Assembly (NCBI GenBank): GCA_031552185.1
Contig: JAVBMU010000025.1
Coordinates: forward strand, 1-64,000
Length of the DNA: 64,000 bases
Origin: JAVBMU01 sp031552185
Lineage (GTDB): Bacteria > Actinomycetota > Actinomycetes > Actinomycetales > Cellulomonadaceae
Direction of reading: 5' to 3'
Positions 43,123-60,683 of this stretch are shown piece by piece. Both the position numbers and the translations under genes were made by a program. The notes below the pieces were generated by a model, which did not search any database, was not told the DNA's origin, and saw only the letters and a program-made list of their open reading frames with translations. Within the stretch, counting starts at the first letter, position 1. Each line of letters starts with the position of its first letter.

Positions 43123-44076
43123 ATGGCCCGCAGACATCTCGGTGTGGTCGCCCTCCTGGTCGCGCTCGCCCTGTCGGCCTGCGGCGCCCACCGGGATTCT
43201 CAAGGCGGCGAAGGGGGCGACCACACCGGGGGCGGCCACCAGCCCTCGCGCCCACCCGCCGGCCCCACGGCGCGGCCGACCGTGGACCCGTCCACCCCCG
43301 GCGCGGCCACCGGACCGAGCGACCCGGGCCAGTCCGTCGGCGCGCCGACCGCGCCGCAGTCGACGTCGCCCGCCGAGCCGTGGTGGGTACCCCGCAATCC
43401 GACGTCGTTCCAATATTTGCTCGGCTCTCAGGACACCTCCGTGCCGGGCGACATCGTCGTGCTCGACGGCGCCGACACGCCCGCGGCCAAGGTCGACGCG
43501 CTGCACGCCGAACAGCGGCGGGCGGTCTGTTACGTCAACGCCGGCGCGTGGGAGGACTGGCGCGACGACGCCGATGCCTTCCCCGCCGCCGTGCTGGGCC
43601 ACGAACTCGATGGCTGGCCCGGCGAGCGTTGGCTCGATGTCCGCGCGACCTCGGTGTTGACCCCGATCATCGAGGCGCGGGTCGCCACCTGTGTGCGCAA
43701 GCGGTTCGACGCGGTCGAATTCGACAACGTCGACGGCTACACGAACCGGACCGGCTTCACCCTCAGCGCCGCCGACCAATTGGCGTTCAACCGCTCCCTG
43801 GCTGCCATCGCCCACCGTGCCGGCCTGGCCGTGGGACTGAAGAACGACGTCGATCAGATCGACGCGTTGGAGCCCGCGTTCGATTTCGCCATCAACGAGG
43901 AGTGCCTGAAGTTTGATGAGTGTGCGGCCTACGCGCCCTTTGTTCGGGCGGGCAAGGTGGTGCTGCACGTCGAGTACCGCGCCGCGGCCGACTTCTGCAG
44001 CGACCCGACCATCGCCGGCTTCACCTCCATCGCGAAGAAAACGAATCTGGGCGCGTGGCGGCGGTCCTGTCGGTGA
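43123..44076 (+). CDS. Endo-alpha-1,4-polygalactosaminidase lipoprotein (GH114)
   Basis: 317 aa from the ATG at 43123, with AGGAGG 5 nt upstream. A lipoprotein signal peptide ends in the lipobox LSAC (Cys20). Residues about 22-85 are a disordered Gly/Pro/Thr linker. The GH114 barrel follows: SFQYLLGSQD, DIVVLDGADTP, AVCYVNAGAWEDWRDDADAF, FDAVEFDNVDGY (Asp201, likely nucleophile) and FAINEECLKFDEC (Glu259, likely acid/base). GH114 enzymes such as Ega3 cut alpha-1,4-linked galactosamine polymers. It is anchored outside the membrane. It is divergent from the deacetylase and convergent with the PelF-like gene (40-nt gap). Confidence 0.88.
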   Translation: MARRHLGVVALLVALALSACGAHRDSQGGEGGDHTGGGHQPSRPPAGPTARPTVDPSTPGAATGPSDPGQSVGAPTAPQSTSPAEPWWVPRNPTSFQYLLGSQDTSVPGDIVVLDGADTPAAKVDALHAEQRRAVCYVNAGAWEDWRDDADAFPAAVLGHELDGWPGERWLDVRATSVLTPIIEARVATCVRKRFDAVEFDNVDGYTNRTGFTLSAADQLAFNRSLAAIAHRAGLAVGLKNDVDQIDALEPAFDFAINEECLKFDECAAYAPFVRAGKVVLHVEYRAAADFCSDPTIAGFTSIAKKTNLGAWRRSCR

Positions 44077-44106
44077 GCGCGGTCCGGTCGGTGAGCGCGG
44101 TCCGGT
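44071..44106. repeat. 18-bp tandem duplication across the GH114 stop codon
   Basis: Two perfect copies of CGGTGAGCGCGGTCCGGT (44071-44088 and 44089-44106). The first contains the TGA stop of the GH114 gene (44074-44076). Confidence 0.95.
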
Positions 44107-44116
44107 CCCGGGCCCG

Positions 44117-45946
44117 CTATCGGCCGGCCCGGTAGGTAACCGGCTCGCGGGCGCCGCCCAACGAGATCCGGACGGGCTTGCCGAACGGCCCGCTCGGGCT
44201 CCCCTCGACGGCTCCGGGCAGCGGTCGCGGTGTCGGGGCATGAACGCCGGCGGCGCCCGGCCGCGGCGGAGCCGACGTCGCGGCGCCGGGGCCGGCTCGG
44301 ACACCCGTCCGGCTGAGCAGCCGGCCGGCGCCGGTCGGTCGGCCGCGACCGTGCCCCGCGGTACCGTGCCCCGCGGTACCGTGCCCCGCACTACCGCGCC
44401 CTCCGGCAGCGGGCACCGTGGTCACGAGGGGACCCACCGAGGGTCTCGCCATCGAATCGAGACCCGCCATGACCGGGTCGAGGACCGGCAACGGAGCCGC
44501 GGCCGGGGCGTCCGCCTCGCCCGTCACCGCGCTGTAGTAGGCGAACCGGTAGGCGTCGGCGAAGTCGTCGAGATTGAACCGCCTGCGCGCCCAACGGGCG
44601 GCGTCGGCCCCCATCCGACGGCGACGTCCGTCGTCGGTCAGCAGGTCGACACAGGCCCGAGCGAATGCCTGGGGGCTGCGCGGCGGCACGATCAGGCCGA
44701 CGCTGCCGTCGCCGGCCACGCATTCCGCCACCCCGCCGACGTCGGTCGACACGGTCGCCCGGCCACACATCAGGGCCTCGATCAGGGTGTAGGGCAAACC
44801 CTCCGAGATGCTGGACAACGCCACGAGGTGCCCGGCCTCGATGGCCGGCCGCGAGGTCGGCACCCGGCCCTCGAAGGAGACGAGTGCCTCCGTACCCAGG
44901 GATCGGCTCAGCCCGGCCAGGCGCTGCGCGTACGGCTCGTTCCCGGCCGGCACCGGCCCGAAGAGGCGCAGCCGAGCCTCGGGCACCTCGTCGAGGACGA
45001 GCGCATGCGCCCGGATGAGCGTCTCGAGATCCTTGAGCGGGTCGATCCGGCCGACGAAACTGATTGTCGGCACCGTGGGTTCCGCACTGACCACGGAAAA
45101 GTCGCTCGGATTGACCGCGTTGACGATGGTGCGGACCCGTTCCGGCGGCGCGCCGAGACGGTGCTCCCAGGTCTGGTTGAAGTCCGAGACCGGCAACACC
45201 CACGTGGCCTCGCGCAGCACCACCTCGGACAGCCGACGGACAAAGGCCGTCAACGCGCGGCGGGTCACCAGGTCGAGGTTGGACTTGCGCATGCTGAGGT
45301 ACAACTCGCGCAGGTAGACGCCGTGCTCGGTCAGCACAATCCGTGCCCCGCACCGCCACGCCGAGGCGAGCGCGACGAGTCCGCACGGTCCGTTCGCCGT
45401 CGCGTGCACGATGTCGACGACCGGCGGCCGGATCGAGACCAGGGCGAGGGTCCGGTCGACGACGTTCGCAATGGCCACGGCCTGGGCCACCGTCATGTCC
45501 GGCCAGCCCCGGGCGGTCGCGACCGCGCGCCACGCCGTGGCCACCGCCTCGGCCGAACTCCGCATCGACAGCGCCACATCTACCCGGGACCGCGAATCCG
45601 CCGCCACGATCTGCCAGAGTGCGGCGCGCGCGGCGTCGACCGCGGCATCGCCGTCCGGACCGAGGACCGCCCGCCACAGGTCGATCAGGGCTCGCTCCAG
45701 CCGGCGCCGGGCGCGGTTGGCGCGCTGCGGGCGGCGCACCGCGGAACCGTCCCCCCAGACTCCGTGCACGCGCGCCCGGCGAATGTTGGGCGGCAGCTCC
45801 CAGACTGCGGTTTCCGCCCCGGTGGCCCCGAGGGCGAGCAGCCCGAAGTCGATGTCACGAAGGCTGCGGACCAGATGGTCGCACCAGGTGCTGACCCCGC
45901 CGTGCGCGATCGGATATGTACCCTCGGTGACGAGCAGAACCTTCAT
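44117..45946 (-). CDS. PelF-type GT4 glycosyltransferase
   Basis: 609 aa from the ATG at 45946. MKVLLVTEGTYPIAHGGVST followed by WCDHLV is the PelF N-terminal signature. Other GT4/PelF motifs: LTEHGVYLRE near residue 200, SFVGRIDPLKDLETLI (start of the second Rossmann domain), and SSISEGLPYTLIEAL (E-x7-E, nucleotide-sugar site) followed by STDVGGVAE. In Pel-producing bacteria PelF is the cytoplasmic synthase using UDP-N-acetylgalactosamine. It is longer than usual PelF (about 500 aa): the last about 130 residues are Gly/Pro/Arg-rich and contain 15-bp repeats. No PelG exporter lies nearby. Confidence 0.85.
   Translation of the reverse strand: MKVLLVTEGTYPIAHGGVSTWCDHLVRSLRDIDFGLLALGATGAETAVWELPPNIRRARVHGVWGDGSAVRRPQRANRARRRLERALIDLWRAVLGPDGDAAVDAARAALWQIVAADSRSRVDVALSMRSSAEAVATAWRAVATARGWPDMTVAQAVAIANVVDRTLALVSIRPPVVDIVHATANGPCGLVALASAWRCGARIVLTEHGVYLRELYLSMRKSNLDLVTRRALTAFVRRLSEVVLREATWVLPVSDFNQTWEHRLGAPPERVRTIVNAVNPSDFSVVSAEPTVPTISFVGRIDPLKDLETLIRAHALVLDEVPEARLRLFGPVPAGNEPYAQRLAGLSRSLGTEALVSFEGRVPTSRPAIEAGHLVALSSISEGLPYTLIEALMCGRATVSTDVGGVAECVAGDGSVGLIVPPRSPQAFARACVDLLTDDGRRRRMGADAARWARRRFNLDDFADAYRFAYYSAVTGEADAPAAAPLPVLDPVMAGLDSMARPSVGPLVTTVPAAGGRGSAGHGTAGHGTAGHGRGRPTGAGRLLSRTGVRAGPGAATSAPPRPGAAGVHAPTPRPLPGAVEGSPSGPFGKPVRISLGGAREPVTYRAGR
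44348..44392 (-). repeat. 15-bp tandem repeats in the 3' part of the PelF-like gene
   Basis: Three units of ACCGTGCCCCGCGGT (the third ends ACT). They encode the GHGTA repeats of the low-complexity tail. Confidence 0.95.
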
Positions 45947-46160
45947 GTTCTCAACCCGAGCCGCCGTGACCTGGCCATGGGATTGGCTGTCCCTTCGACA
46001 TCGGACCGCGACAATGATCGGGTCAATATTCGGTAAATTTTCGCCCAGCCTTCGAGCGCCGTCATTATCATAACTGATACGACATGTCGGACCCAGCTGT
46101 CCACCAGTATCCGTACCGAATTTCACCTTGTCCCCGGCGTCCGCGACGACGTCGGCAAAC

Positions 46161-46222
46161 GACGTCCGCGACGACGTCCGCGACGACGTCCGCAACGACG
46201 TTCCGCGACGACGTTCCGCGAC
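46161..46222. repeat. Tandem array of GACGTCCGCGAC units
   Basis: Three 12-bp units (46161-46172, 46173-46184, 46185-46196) followed by two 13-bp units with one extra T (46197-46209, 46210-46222). Each starts with GACGTC or GACGTT. It lies upstream of the PelF-like promoter region and outside any gene. Confidence 0.95.
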
Positions 46223-46228
46223 GACGAA

Positions 46229-46255
46229 GGTCCGGTCCCCGATAGGGACCGGACC
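46229..46255 (-). terminator. Terminator after tuf
   Basis: GGTCCGGTCCC and GGGACCGGACC form a perfect 11-bp stem around a 5-nt loop, 40 nt after the tuf stop. Confidence 0.75.
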
Positions 46256-46295
46256 TCGGTCGAGCAATCGGGCGTCCGAGTCGAACGCCGCGGGA

Positions 46296-47492
46296 CTACT
46301 TGATGATCTTGGTGACCCGGCCGGAGCCGACCGTGCGCCCACCCTCGCGGATGGCGAAGGACAGCCCCTCCTCCATGGCGATCGGCTGGATGAGCTCGAC
46401 CTTCATCTCGGTGTTGTCGCCGGGCATGACCATCTCGGTGCCCTCGGGCAGCGTGATGACGCCGGTGACGTCGGTGGTCCGGAAGTAGAACTGCGGCCGG
46501 TAGTTCGAGTAGAACGGGTTGTGCCGCCCACCCTCGTCCTTGCCGAGCACGTAGACCTGGGCCTCGAACTCCGTGTGCGGGGTGATCGAGCCGGGCTTGA
46601 CGACGACCTGGCCGCGCTCGACCTCTTCGCGCTTGATGCCGCGCAGCAGCAGACCCGTGTTGTCGCCGGCCTGCGCCTGGTCCATCGACTTGTGGAACGT
46701 CTCGATGCCGGTGCACACCGTCTTCTGGGGCGCCCGAATGCCGACGATCTCGACCTCGGAGTTGACGTCCAGCTTGCCGCGCTCGACCTTGCCGGTGACG
46801 ACGGTGCCGCGCCCGGTGATCGTGAAGACGTCCTCGATCGGCATCAGGAACGGCTTGTCCAGGTCGCGCACGGGCTCGGGCACGTTCTCGTCGACCGCGT
46901 CGAGCAGTTCGAAGACGGCGGGCAGCCACTCCGGGTCGCCCTCGAGGGCCTTGAGGCCGGAGACCCGCACCACGGGGGCGTTGTCGCCGTCGAAGCCCTG
47001 GTCCGAGAGCAGCTCACGGACCTCCATCTCGACGAGCTCGAGGATCTCCTCGTCGTCGACCATGTCCGACTTGTTCAGCGCGACGAGCAGGTAGGGGACC
47101 CCGACCTGGCGGGCCAGCAGCACGTGCTCACGGGTCTGCGCCATCGGGCCGTCCGTGGCGGCCACCACGAGAATCGCACCGTCCATCTGCGCCGCGCCGG
47201 TGATCATGTTCTTGATGTAGTCGGCGTGACCCGGCGCGTCGACGTGCGCGTAGTGGCGCTTCGGCGTCTCGTACTCGATGTGCGCGATGTTGATCGTGAT
47301 ACCGCGCTGCTTCTCTTCGGGCGCCTTGTCGATGTCGTCGAAGTCCATCTTGACGTTCGACGGGAGCTCCGGGTACTTCTCGGCGAGCGCCCGTGAGATC
47401 GCCGCCGTCAGCGTCGTCTTACCGTGGTCGACGTGACCGATGGTGCCGATGTTGACGTGCGGCTTGGTCCGCTCAAACTTGGCCTTAGCCAC
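46296..47492 (-). CDS. tuf: Elongation factor Tu
   Basis: 398 aa from a GTG with AGGAGGA upstream. MAKAKFERTKPHVNIGTIGH, the P-loop GHVDHGKT, DAPGHADYIKNM and NKSD (GTPase domain) and domains 2-3 are complete. It delivers aminoacyl-tRNA to the ribosome. 120 nt after fusA; a strong hairpin follows. Confidence 0.99.
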   Translation of the reverse strand: MAKAKFERTKPHVNIGTIGHVDHGKTTLTAAISRALAEKYPELPSNVKMDFDDIDKAPEEKQRGITINIAHIEYETPKRHYAHVDAPGHADYIKNMITGAAQMDGAILVVAATDGPMAQTREHVLLARQVGVPYLLVALNKSDMVDDEEILELVEMEVRELLSDQGFDGDNAPVVRVSGLKALEGDPEWLPAVFELLDAVDENVPEPVRDLDKPFLMPIEDVFTITGRGTVVTGKVERGKLDVNSEVEIVGIRAPQKTVCTGIETFHKSMDQAQAGDNTGLLLRGIKREEVERGQVVVKPGSITPHTEFEAQVYVLGKDEGGRHNPFYSNYRPQFYFRTTDVTGVITLPEGTEMVMPGDNTEMKVELIQPIAMEEGLSFAIREGGRTVGSGRVTKIIK

Positions 47493-47612
47493 TGGGGTCC
47501 TCCTGGGACTTGGGTAGATGCCGATCGCCTGCGGATGTCGGTTCGGAAGATCCTACCTCCGCCGGCCTTGCGGGTTCCTACGGGTTGGGTGGGGTGGTGG
47601 TCGACCGGTGTC

Positions 47613-49715
<2,103 letters not shown>

Positions 49716-49809
49716 GGTGAATGTCCTCAGTTCTATCGGTGGGGTCGACAAGCCGGGGCGAAGCGCCCTTCCAAGCCGGACCCACGGGGCGGCTCGCGGC
49801 CGGCAGGGC

Positions 49810-50280
49810 CTACCAGCGGTAGTGCGCGAAGGCCTTGTTGGATTCGGCCATCTTGTGCATGTCCTCACGGCGCTTGACGGCCGCCCCCAGGCCGTTGCTC
49901 GCGTCGAGGATCTCGTTCATGAGGCGCTCGGTCATCGTCTTCTCCCGGCGGGCGCGCGAGTAGTCCGTGAGCCAGCGCAGCGCGAGGGTCATCGCGCGCG
50001 AGGCCCGGACCTCGACCGGCACCTGGTAGGTGGCGCCGCCGACGCGGCGGGAGCGGACCTCGAGCGCCGGACGGACGTTGTCGAGCGCGCGCTTGAGCAC
50101 GGCGACAGGATCCTGGTCGGTCTTCGCGCGGACACCCTCGAGGGCGCCGTACACGATCGACTCGGCGACGGACTTCTTGCCGTCCAGCAGGACCTTGTTG
50201 ATCAACTGCGTGACGACGGGCGACCCGTAGACCGGGTCGACGATGAGCGGCCGCATCGGGGCCGGGCCCTTGCGAGGCAT
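49810..50280 (-). CDS. rpsG: 30S ribosomal protein uS7
   Basis: 156 aa: MPRKGPAPMRPLIVDPVYGS, VRPALEVRSRRVGGATYQVP and the C-terminal MAESNKAFAHYRW. It nucleates the 30S head. One base after the rpsL stop; fusA follows after 94 nt. Confidence 0.99.
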   Translation of the reverse strand: MPRKGPAPMRPLIVDPVYGSPVVTQLINKVLLDGKKSVAESIVYGALEGVRAKTDQDPVAVLKRALDNVRPALEVRSRRVGGATYQVPVEVRASRAMTLALRWLTDYSRARREKTMTERLMNEILDASNGLGAAVKRREDMHKMAESNKAFAHYRW

Positions 50281-50281
50281 C

Positions 50282-50656
50282 TCAGCTCTTCTCCTTCTTG
50301 GCGCCGTAGCGGCTGCGGGCCTGCTTGCGGTTCTTCACACCCTGGGTGTCGAGCGCGCCGCGCACGATCTTGTACCGCACGCCGGGCAGGTCCTTCACAC
50401 GGCCACCGCGCACCAGCACGATGGAGTGCTCCTGGAGGTTGTGGCCGACGCCCGGGATGTAAGCGGTGACCTCGACCTGGGTGGAGAGCTTCACGCGAGC
50501 GACCTTGCGCAAGGCGGAGTTCGGCTTCTTGGGGGTGGTGGTGTACACGCGGGTGCACACACCGCGCCGCTGCGGCGAGCCCTTCAGGGCGGGAGTCTTC
50601 GACTTCCCCGCCTTGGAGGTCCGCCCCTTGCGGACGAGTTGCTGGATCGTAGGCAC
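50282..50656 (-). CDS. rpsL: 30S ribosomal protein uS12
   Basis: 124 aa. The decoding-site loops TTPKKPNSALRKVARVKLS and RGGRVKDLPGVRYKIVRG carry the usual lysines, so no streptomycin-resistance substitution is visible. First gene of the str operon. Confidence 0.99.
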   Translation of the reverse strand: MPTIQQLVRKGRTSKAGKSKTPALKGSPQRRGVCTRVYTTTPKKPNSALRKVARVKLSTQVEVTAYIPGVGHNLQEHSIVLVRGGRVKDLPGVRYKIVRGALDTQGVKNRKQARSRYGAKKEKS

Positions 50657-51012
50657 TACGTCTCCGTGTCTCCTCGAGCTGACCGGGGCGGTCCCCGGCG
50701 GTGTGATCTAGCGGCTTGTGGGCGCCGATGCCTGCGACGCCGACGACGCGTGCGCATCGCCATAGCCACGTTCCACCGGCCCGATGGTCCGGATCCGACG
50801 CCGGCAGGGGCGCTGGTTCCAGGAATGCCCACACACACCAGGCCGGTCGACCGAAGGGATCACCCTCGTCGCGAGGCGACGGGTTGGGATTCGAAACACC
50901 ACGGAAGACCCGACGGCGCGGGCACGGTTGCCAACGCTACCACAAAGCACCGATTCATCGCGTGCCGGCCGGGGGCCGAACGCACCCCGCGGAACCCAAC
51001 GTCGGGCTCGGC
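50657..51012. other. Intergenic region upstream of rpsL
   Basis: 356 nt between rpsL and the LmeA-like gene, both on the minus strand. The str-operon promoter is expected here; on the minus strand TTGTGGTAGCGTTGG near 50930-50945 is the most AT-rich candidate but has no clear partner box. No RNA gene recognised. Confidence 0.35.
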
Positions 51013-51945
51013 TCAGCCGAAAGTGCCGGTGACAGCCAGGGTCTCGCCGACCTCCAGCCGCACGTCGACGAGCCGCAACCGCGGCGCCAGCATTGCGGCG
51101 AGGTCGACGCCGGCATCGCCGATCCGGTCCAACCGCCGGCGCACAGCGGGCAGCACGGCGGCGACCAGGGGGTTGCGGGAGGTGACGGTCACGTCCGCGA
51201 CCCGGAGCATGTTGGCGTCGTCGACACTCAGCGTGACACCGACCCGGGCCGATGCCGCCAGCACGCCGGCCTTGATCCGAGCGGAGGCGTCCACCACGGC
51301 CGACCGCGGCCCGCGGGCCGTGATCTCGATGTCGATGTCCGTCGGTCGCAGGCCGCGCGGGGCCAGCACGCGCGTGGCGATTCGGTGCACCCCGTCGATG
51401 AGCGCCTGGCGCCCGACGGCCAGCCGGACGTGCCCGGTGGGCATCGGCCGGCCGGCGCCCGGCTCGACGTCGGCCAGGGCCGTGCCGTCGCCGGTGTCGA
51501 CCCAGGCGAACGGCAGGGCGTCGACCTCGGCCCGCAGGTCGGCCGCGATGCCCGCGACGAAGAGCGGGCTCGCGACGAGGCGGCCCGAGCGCACCTCGGC
51601 CGGCTCACCGAGCGCGGCCTCGGGCCGAACGGACGGCGTCGCGGCGGGCTCCGCATCGAGCGCCCGGCGCACCGCCGAGCCGGAGACCGCCAGGCCGCTC
51701 CCGTCGATGTCCAGCCCCGCGACGTCGGCGCCGTCGAGCACGGCGCGGGCGCCCAGGCGGTCGGTGTTCGCGACGAAAGGACGCATGAGGTCGGCGAGCG
51801 CGAGGCTCAGCCGTTGGGCGAAGTCGTCGCCCGTCGTCGGGCGGGGCGCCCGACCGATGGGCAGGATGCCGGCGGGCGCGGCCGGCGCTTGGGACGCGAC
51901 GCCGCTGAGCATCGGATCGGCGGCGAGGGCAGTCTCATGGGCCAT
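51013..51945 (-). CDS. LmeA-like (DUF2993-type) protein
   Basis: 310 aa from the ATG at 51945, with AGGAG 11 nt upstream. Residues about 70-310 show repeating amphipathic strands ending in DVTVTSRNPLVAAVLPAVRR and VDVRLEVGETLAVTGTFG, as in the LmeA/DUF2993 family, which binds phospholipids and in mycobacteria helps mannan elongation. No signal peptide or membrane segment is evident, unlike LmeA. It sits between rpoC and rpsL. Family assignment is by pattern only. Confidence 0.5.
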   Translation of the reverse strand: MAHETALAADPMLSGVASQAPAAPAGILPIGRAPRPTTGDDFAQRLSLALADLMRPFVANTDRLGARAVLDGADVAGLDIDGSGLAVSGSAVRRALDAEPAATPSVRPEAALGEPAEVRSGRLVASPLFVAGIAADLRAEVDALPFAWVDTGDGTALADVEPGAGRPMPTGHVRLAVGRQALIDGVHRIATRVLAPRGLRPTDIDIEITARGPRSAVVDASARIKAGVLAASARVGVTLSVDDANMLRVADVTVTSRNPLVAAVLPAVRRRLDRIGDAGVDLAAMLAPRLRLVDVRLEVGETLAVTGTFG

Positions 51946-52171
51946 GCAAGAACACACTCCTGAGGCGAGAGGGCGGGCCGCGGCGAGCGCCGTCGGCATT
52001 GGGCAGAATGAGCCGATTCTAGGGCCTGAGCTGGCTGTCCCAGGGCCGTGACCGCGGGCTGGGCGCCGATATCGTACGCGCTTCAGAGGCGCGGGGTGCG
52101 CCCCGAGGAGCGCGCGCGTGCTGGAGTCGTGACGCACGTCCCGCCGGTCGGACGCGGCAACGTGTCCGATG

Positions 52172-52212
52172 TCGCACGGCCCGACCGCTCCCTTTGCGGC
52201 CGGGCCGTGCGA
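52172..52212 (-). terminator. Terminator after rpoC
   Basis: TCGCACGGCCCG (52172-52183) and its exact complement (52201-52212) form a 12-bp stem, extended by an inner CCGC/GCGG pairing; 15 nt after the rpoC stop. Confidence 0.8.
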
Positions 52213-52227
52213 TGTCCGGAGCGAAAC

Positions 52228-56103
<3,876 letters not shown>

Positions 56104-56217
56104 GGTGTCCTACTTCCTACGTCTGCCGGACCCGCTGGGGCAGCACGGGCGGCGTGGAACCGGGTGGTTGCGTGTCGGGTGCGGCGGGCGTTCGCGCGCC
56201 CGCCGCACCTGGCCGGG

Positions 56218-59727
<3,510 letters not shown>

Positions 59728-60018
59728 GAGGGGTCCTTCCCTGCAGTTCGATGACACGCTGCACGCTTCGCGTGGAACCGAGGTCTTCCCCTCTGGGCGG
59801 ACCCGGCGCACAATGGTCGTGCGACAGACCCCACCGATTCGTGCGCCGGCGTGCGGATCGGCACGTCGGAGCACAGCGTGGTGACACGGTCTGAGGACAC
59901 CGTGTGGTGACGCATGGACACCACAGGGACACAGCGTGGTGACGCCGGGTGGGTCGGTCTTGTGGTTCGGTCTTCCGGGGCTGAGGGTTGCCTAGGGCGC
60001 ACGCGAGCGCAAAGCGCT

Positions 60019-60047
60019 AGCATACCCAGCCCAGTCAAGCGTGTCCA
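60019..60047 (-). promoter_or_regulatory. Promoter of rpoB-rpoC
   Basis: On the minus strand TGGACA (60042-60047) and TATGCT (60019-60024) are 17 nt apart, a good housekeeping sigma match. Start site near 60012. Confidence 0.7.
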
Positions 60048-60089
60048 CTTCACTGAAGCCCGCTGGTCCAGCAGGTGTTCGACGGCCGC

Positions 60090-60118
60090 GAGCCCGCACC
60101 CGGGTCGGGTGCGGGCTC
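60090..60118 (-). terminator. Terminator after rplL
   Basis: GAGCCCGCACCC and GGGTGCGGGCTC form a perfect 12-bp stem with a 5-nt loop, 87 nt after the rplL stop and just upstream of the rpoB promoter. Confidence 0.75.
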
Positions 60119-60205
60119 GCGGTACGCACGTGGGTCGCGCGGGCAGATCGCCGGGCGACGCAGCCGGCAGGCAATCGGGCGGCCGTCGCGGCGGCCGCCG
60201 CGACG

Positions 60206-60592
60206 TCACTTGACGGAGACGGTGGCGCCGGCGCCCTCGAGGGCGGCCTTGGCCTTGTCCGCGGCTTCCTTGTTCACGTTCTCCAGGACGGGCTTCGGGG
60301 CGCCGTCGACCAGGTCCTTGGCCTCCTTCAGGCCGAGCGAGGTCAGGGCGCGCACCTCCTTGATGACCTGGATCTTCTTGTCGCCGACAGACTCGAGGAT
60401 GACGTCGAACTCTGTCTTTTCCTCGGCCTCGTCCTCAACCGCGGCGGCGGCCGGGCCGGCGGCCACGGCGGCCACGGGCGCGGCGGCGGTGACGTCGAAG
60501 GTCTCCTCGAAGGCCTTCACGAACTCGGAGAGTTCGATGAGGGTCAGGTCCTTGAACTGCTCGATGAGCTCTTCGGTGCTGAGCTTCGCCAT
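60206..60592 (-). CDS. rplL: 50S ribosomal protein bL12
   Basis: 128 aa: N-terminal dimerisation helices (MAKLSTEELIEQFKDLTLIE), a flexible Ala/Val hinge, and the factor-binding C-terminal domain (IQVIKEVRALTSLGLKEAKD). It forms the stalk with L10. Start at 60592; the longer upstream frame is not L12. Confidence 0.98.
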   Translation of the reverse strand: MAKLSTEELIEQFKDLTLIELSEFVKAFEETFDVTAAAPVAAVAAGPAAAAVEDEAEEKTEFDVILESVGDKKIQVIKEVRALTSLGLKEAKDLVDGAPKPVLENVNKEAADKAKAALEGAGATVSVK

Positions 60593-60683
60593 GATCGGCG
60601 TTCCTTTCGTTCTCAATTCGACCGGGTCCGGCCCGGTCGACGTCGGTGAAGCAGGTGTGTGGCGCCGTCGGTCCCGGGGGACG

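Larger units (their letters stand above)
45947..46295. other. Region between tuf and the PelF-like gene
   Basis: 349 nt. From the tuf side it holds the tuf terminator (46229-46255), a tandem array (46161-46222) and then an AT-rich stretch (about 46015-46130) with TATGATAAT on the minus strand near 46062-46070, likely the promoter of the PelF-like gene. The leader to the ATG would be over 100 nt. No gene was seen. Confidence 0.45.
59728..60205. other. rplL-rpoB intergenic region and rpoB leader
   Basis: 478 nt. It holds the rplL terminator (60090-60118), the rpoB promoter (60019-60047) and a leader of about 285 nt. Within the leader GGTGACG/CACGGTG-type short repeats recur (59880-59945: GTGGTGAC motifs about every 16-25 nt). 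No gene recognised. Confidence 0.55.

Noticed and set aside
44071..46222. CRISPR-like repeats
   Set aside because: Units are directly tandem with no spacers, so they are simple tandem repeats.
39563..46295. Integrated mobile island with att sites
   Set aside because: No integrase, tRNA target or flanking direct repeat was found at the edges of the polysaccharide genes.
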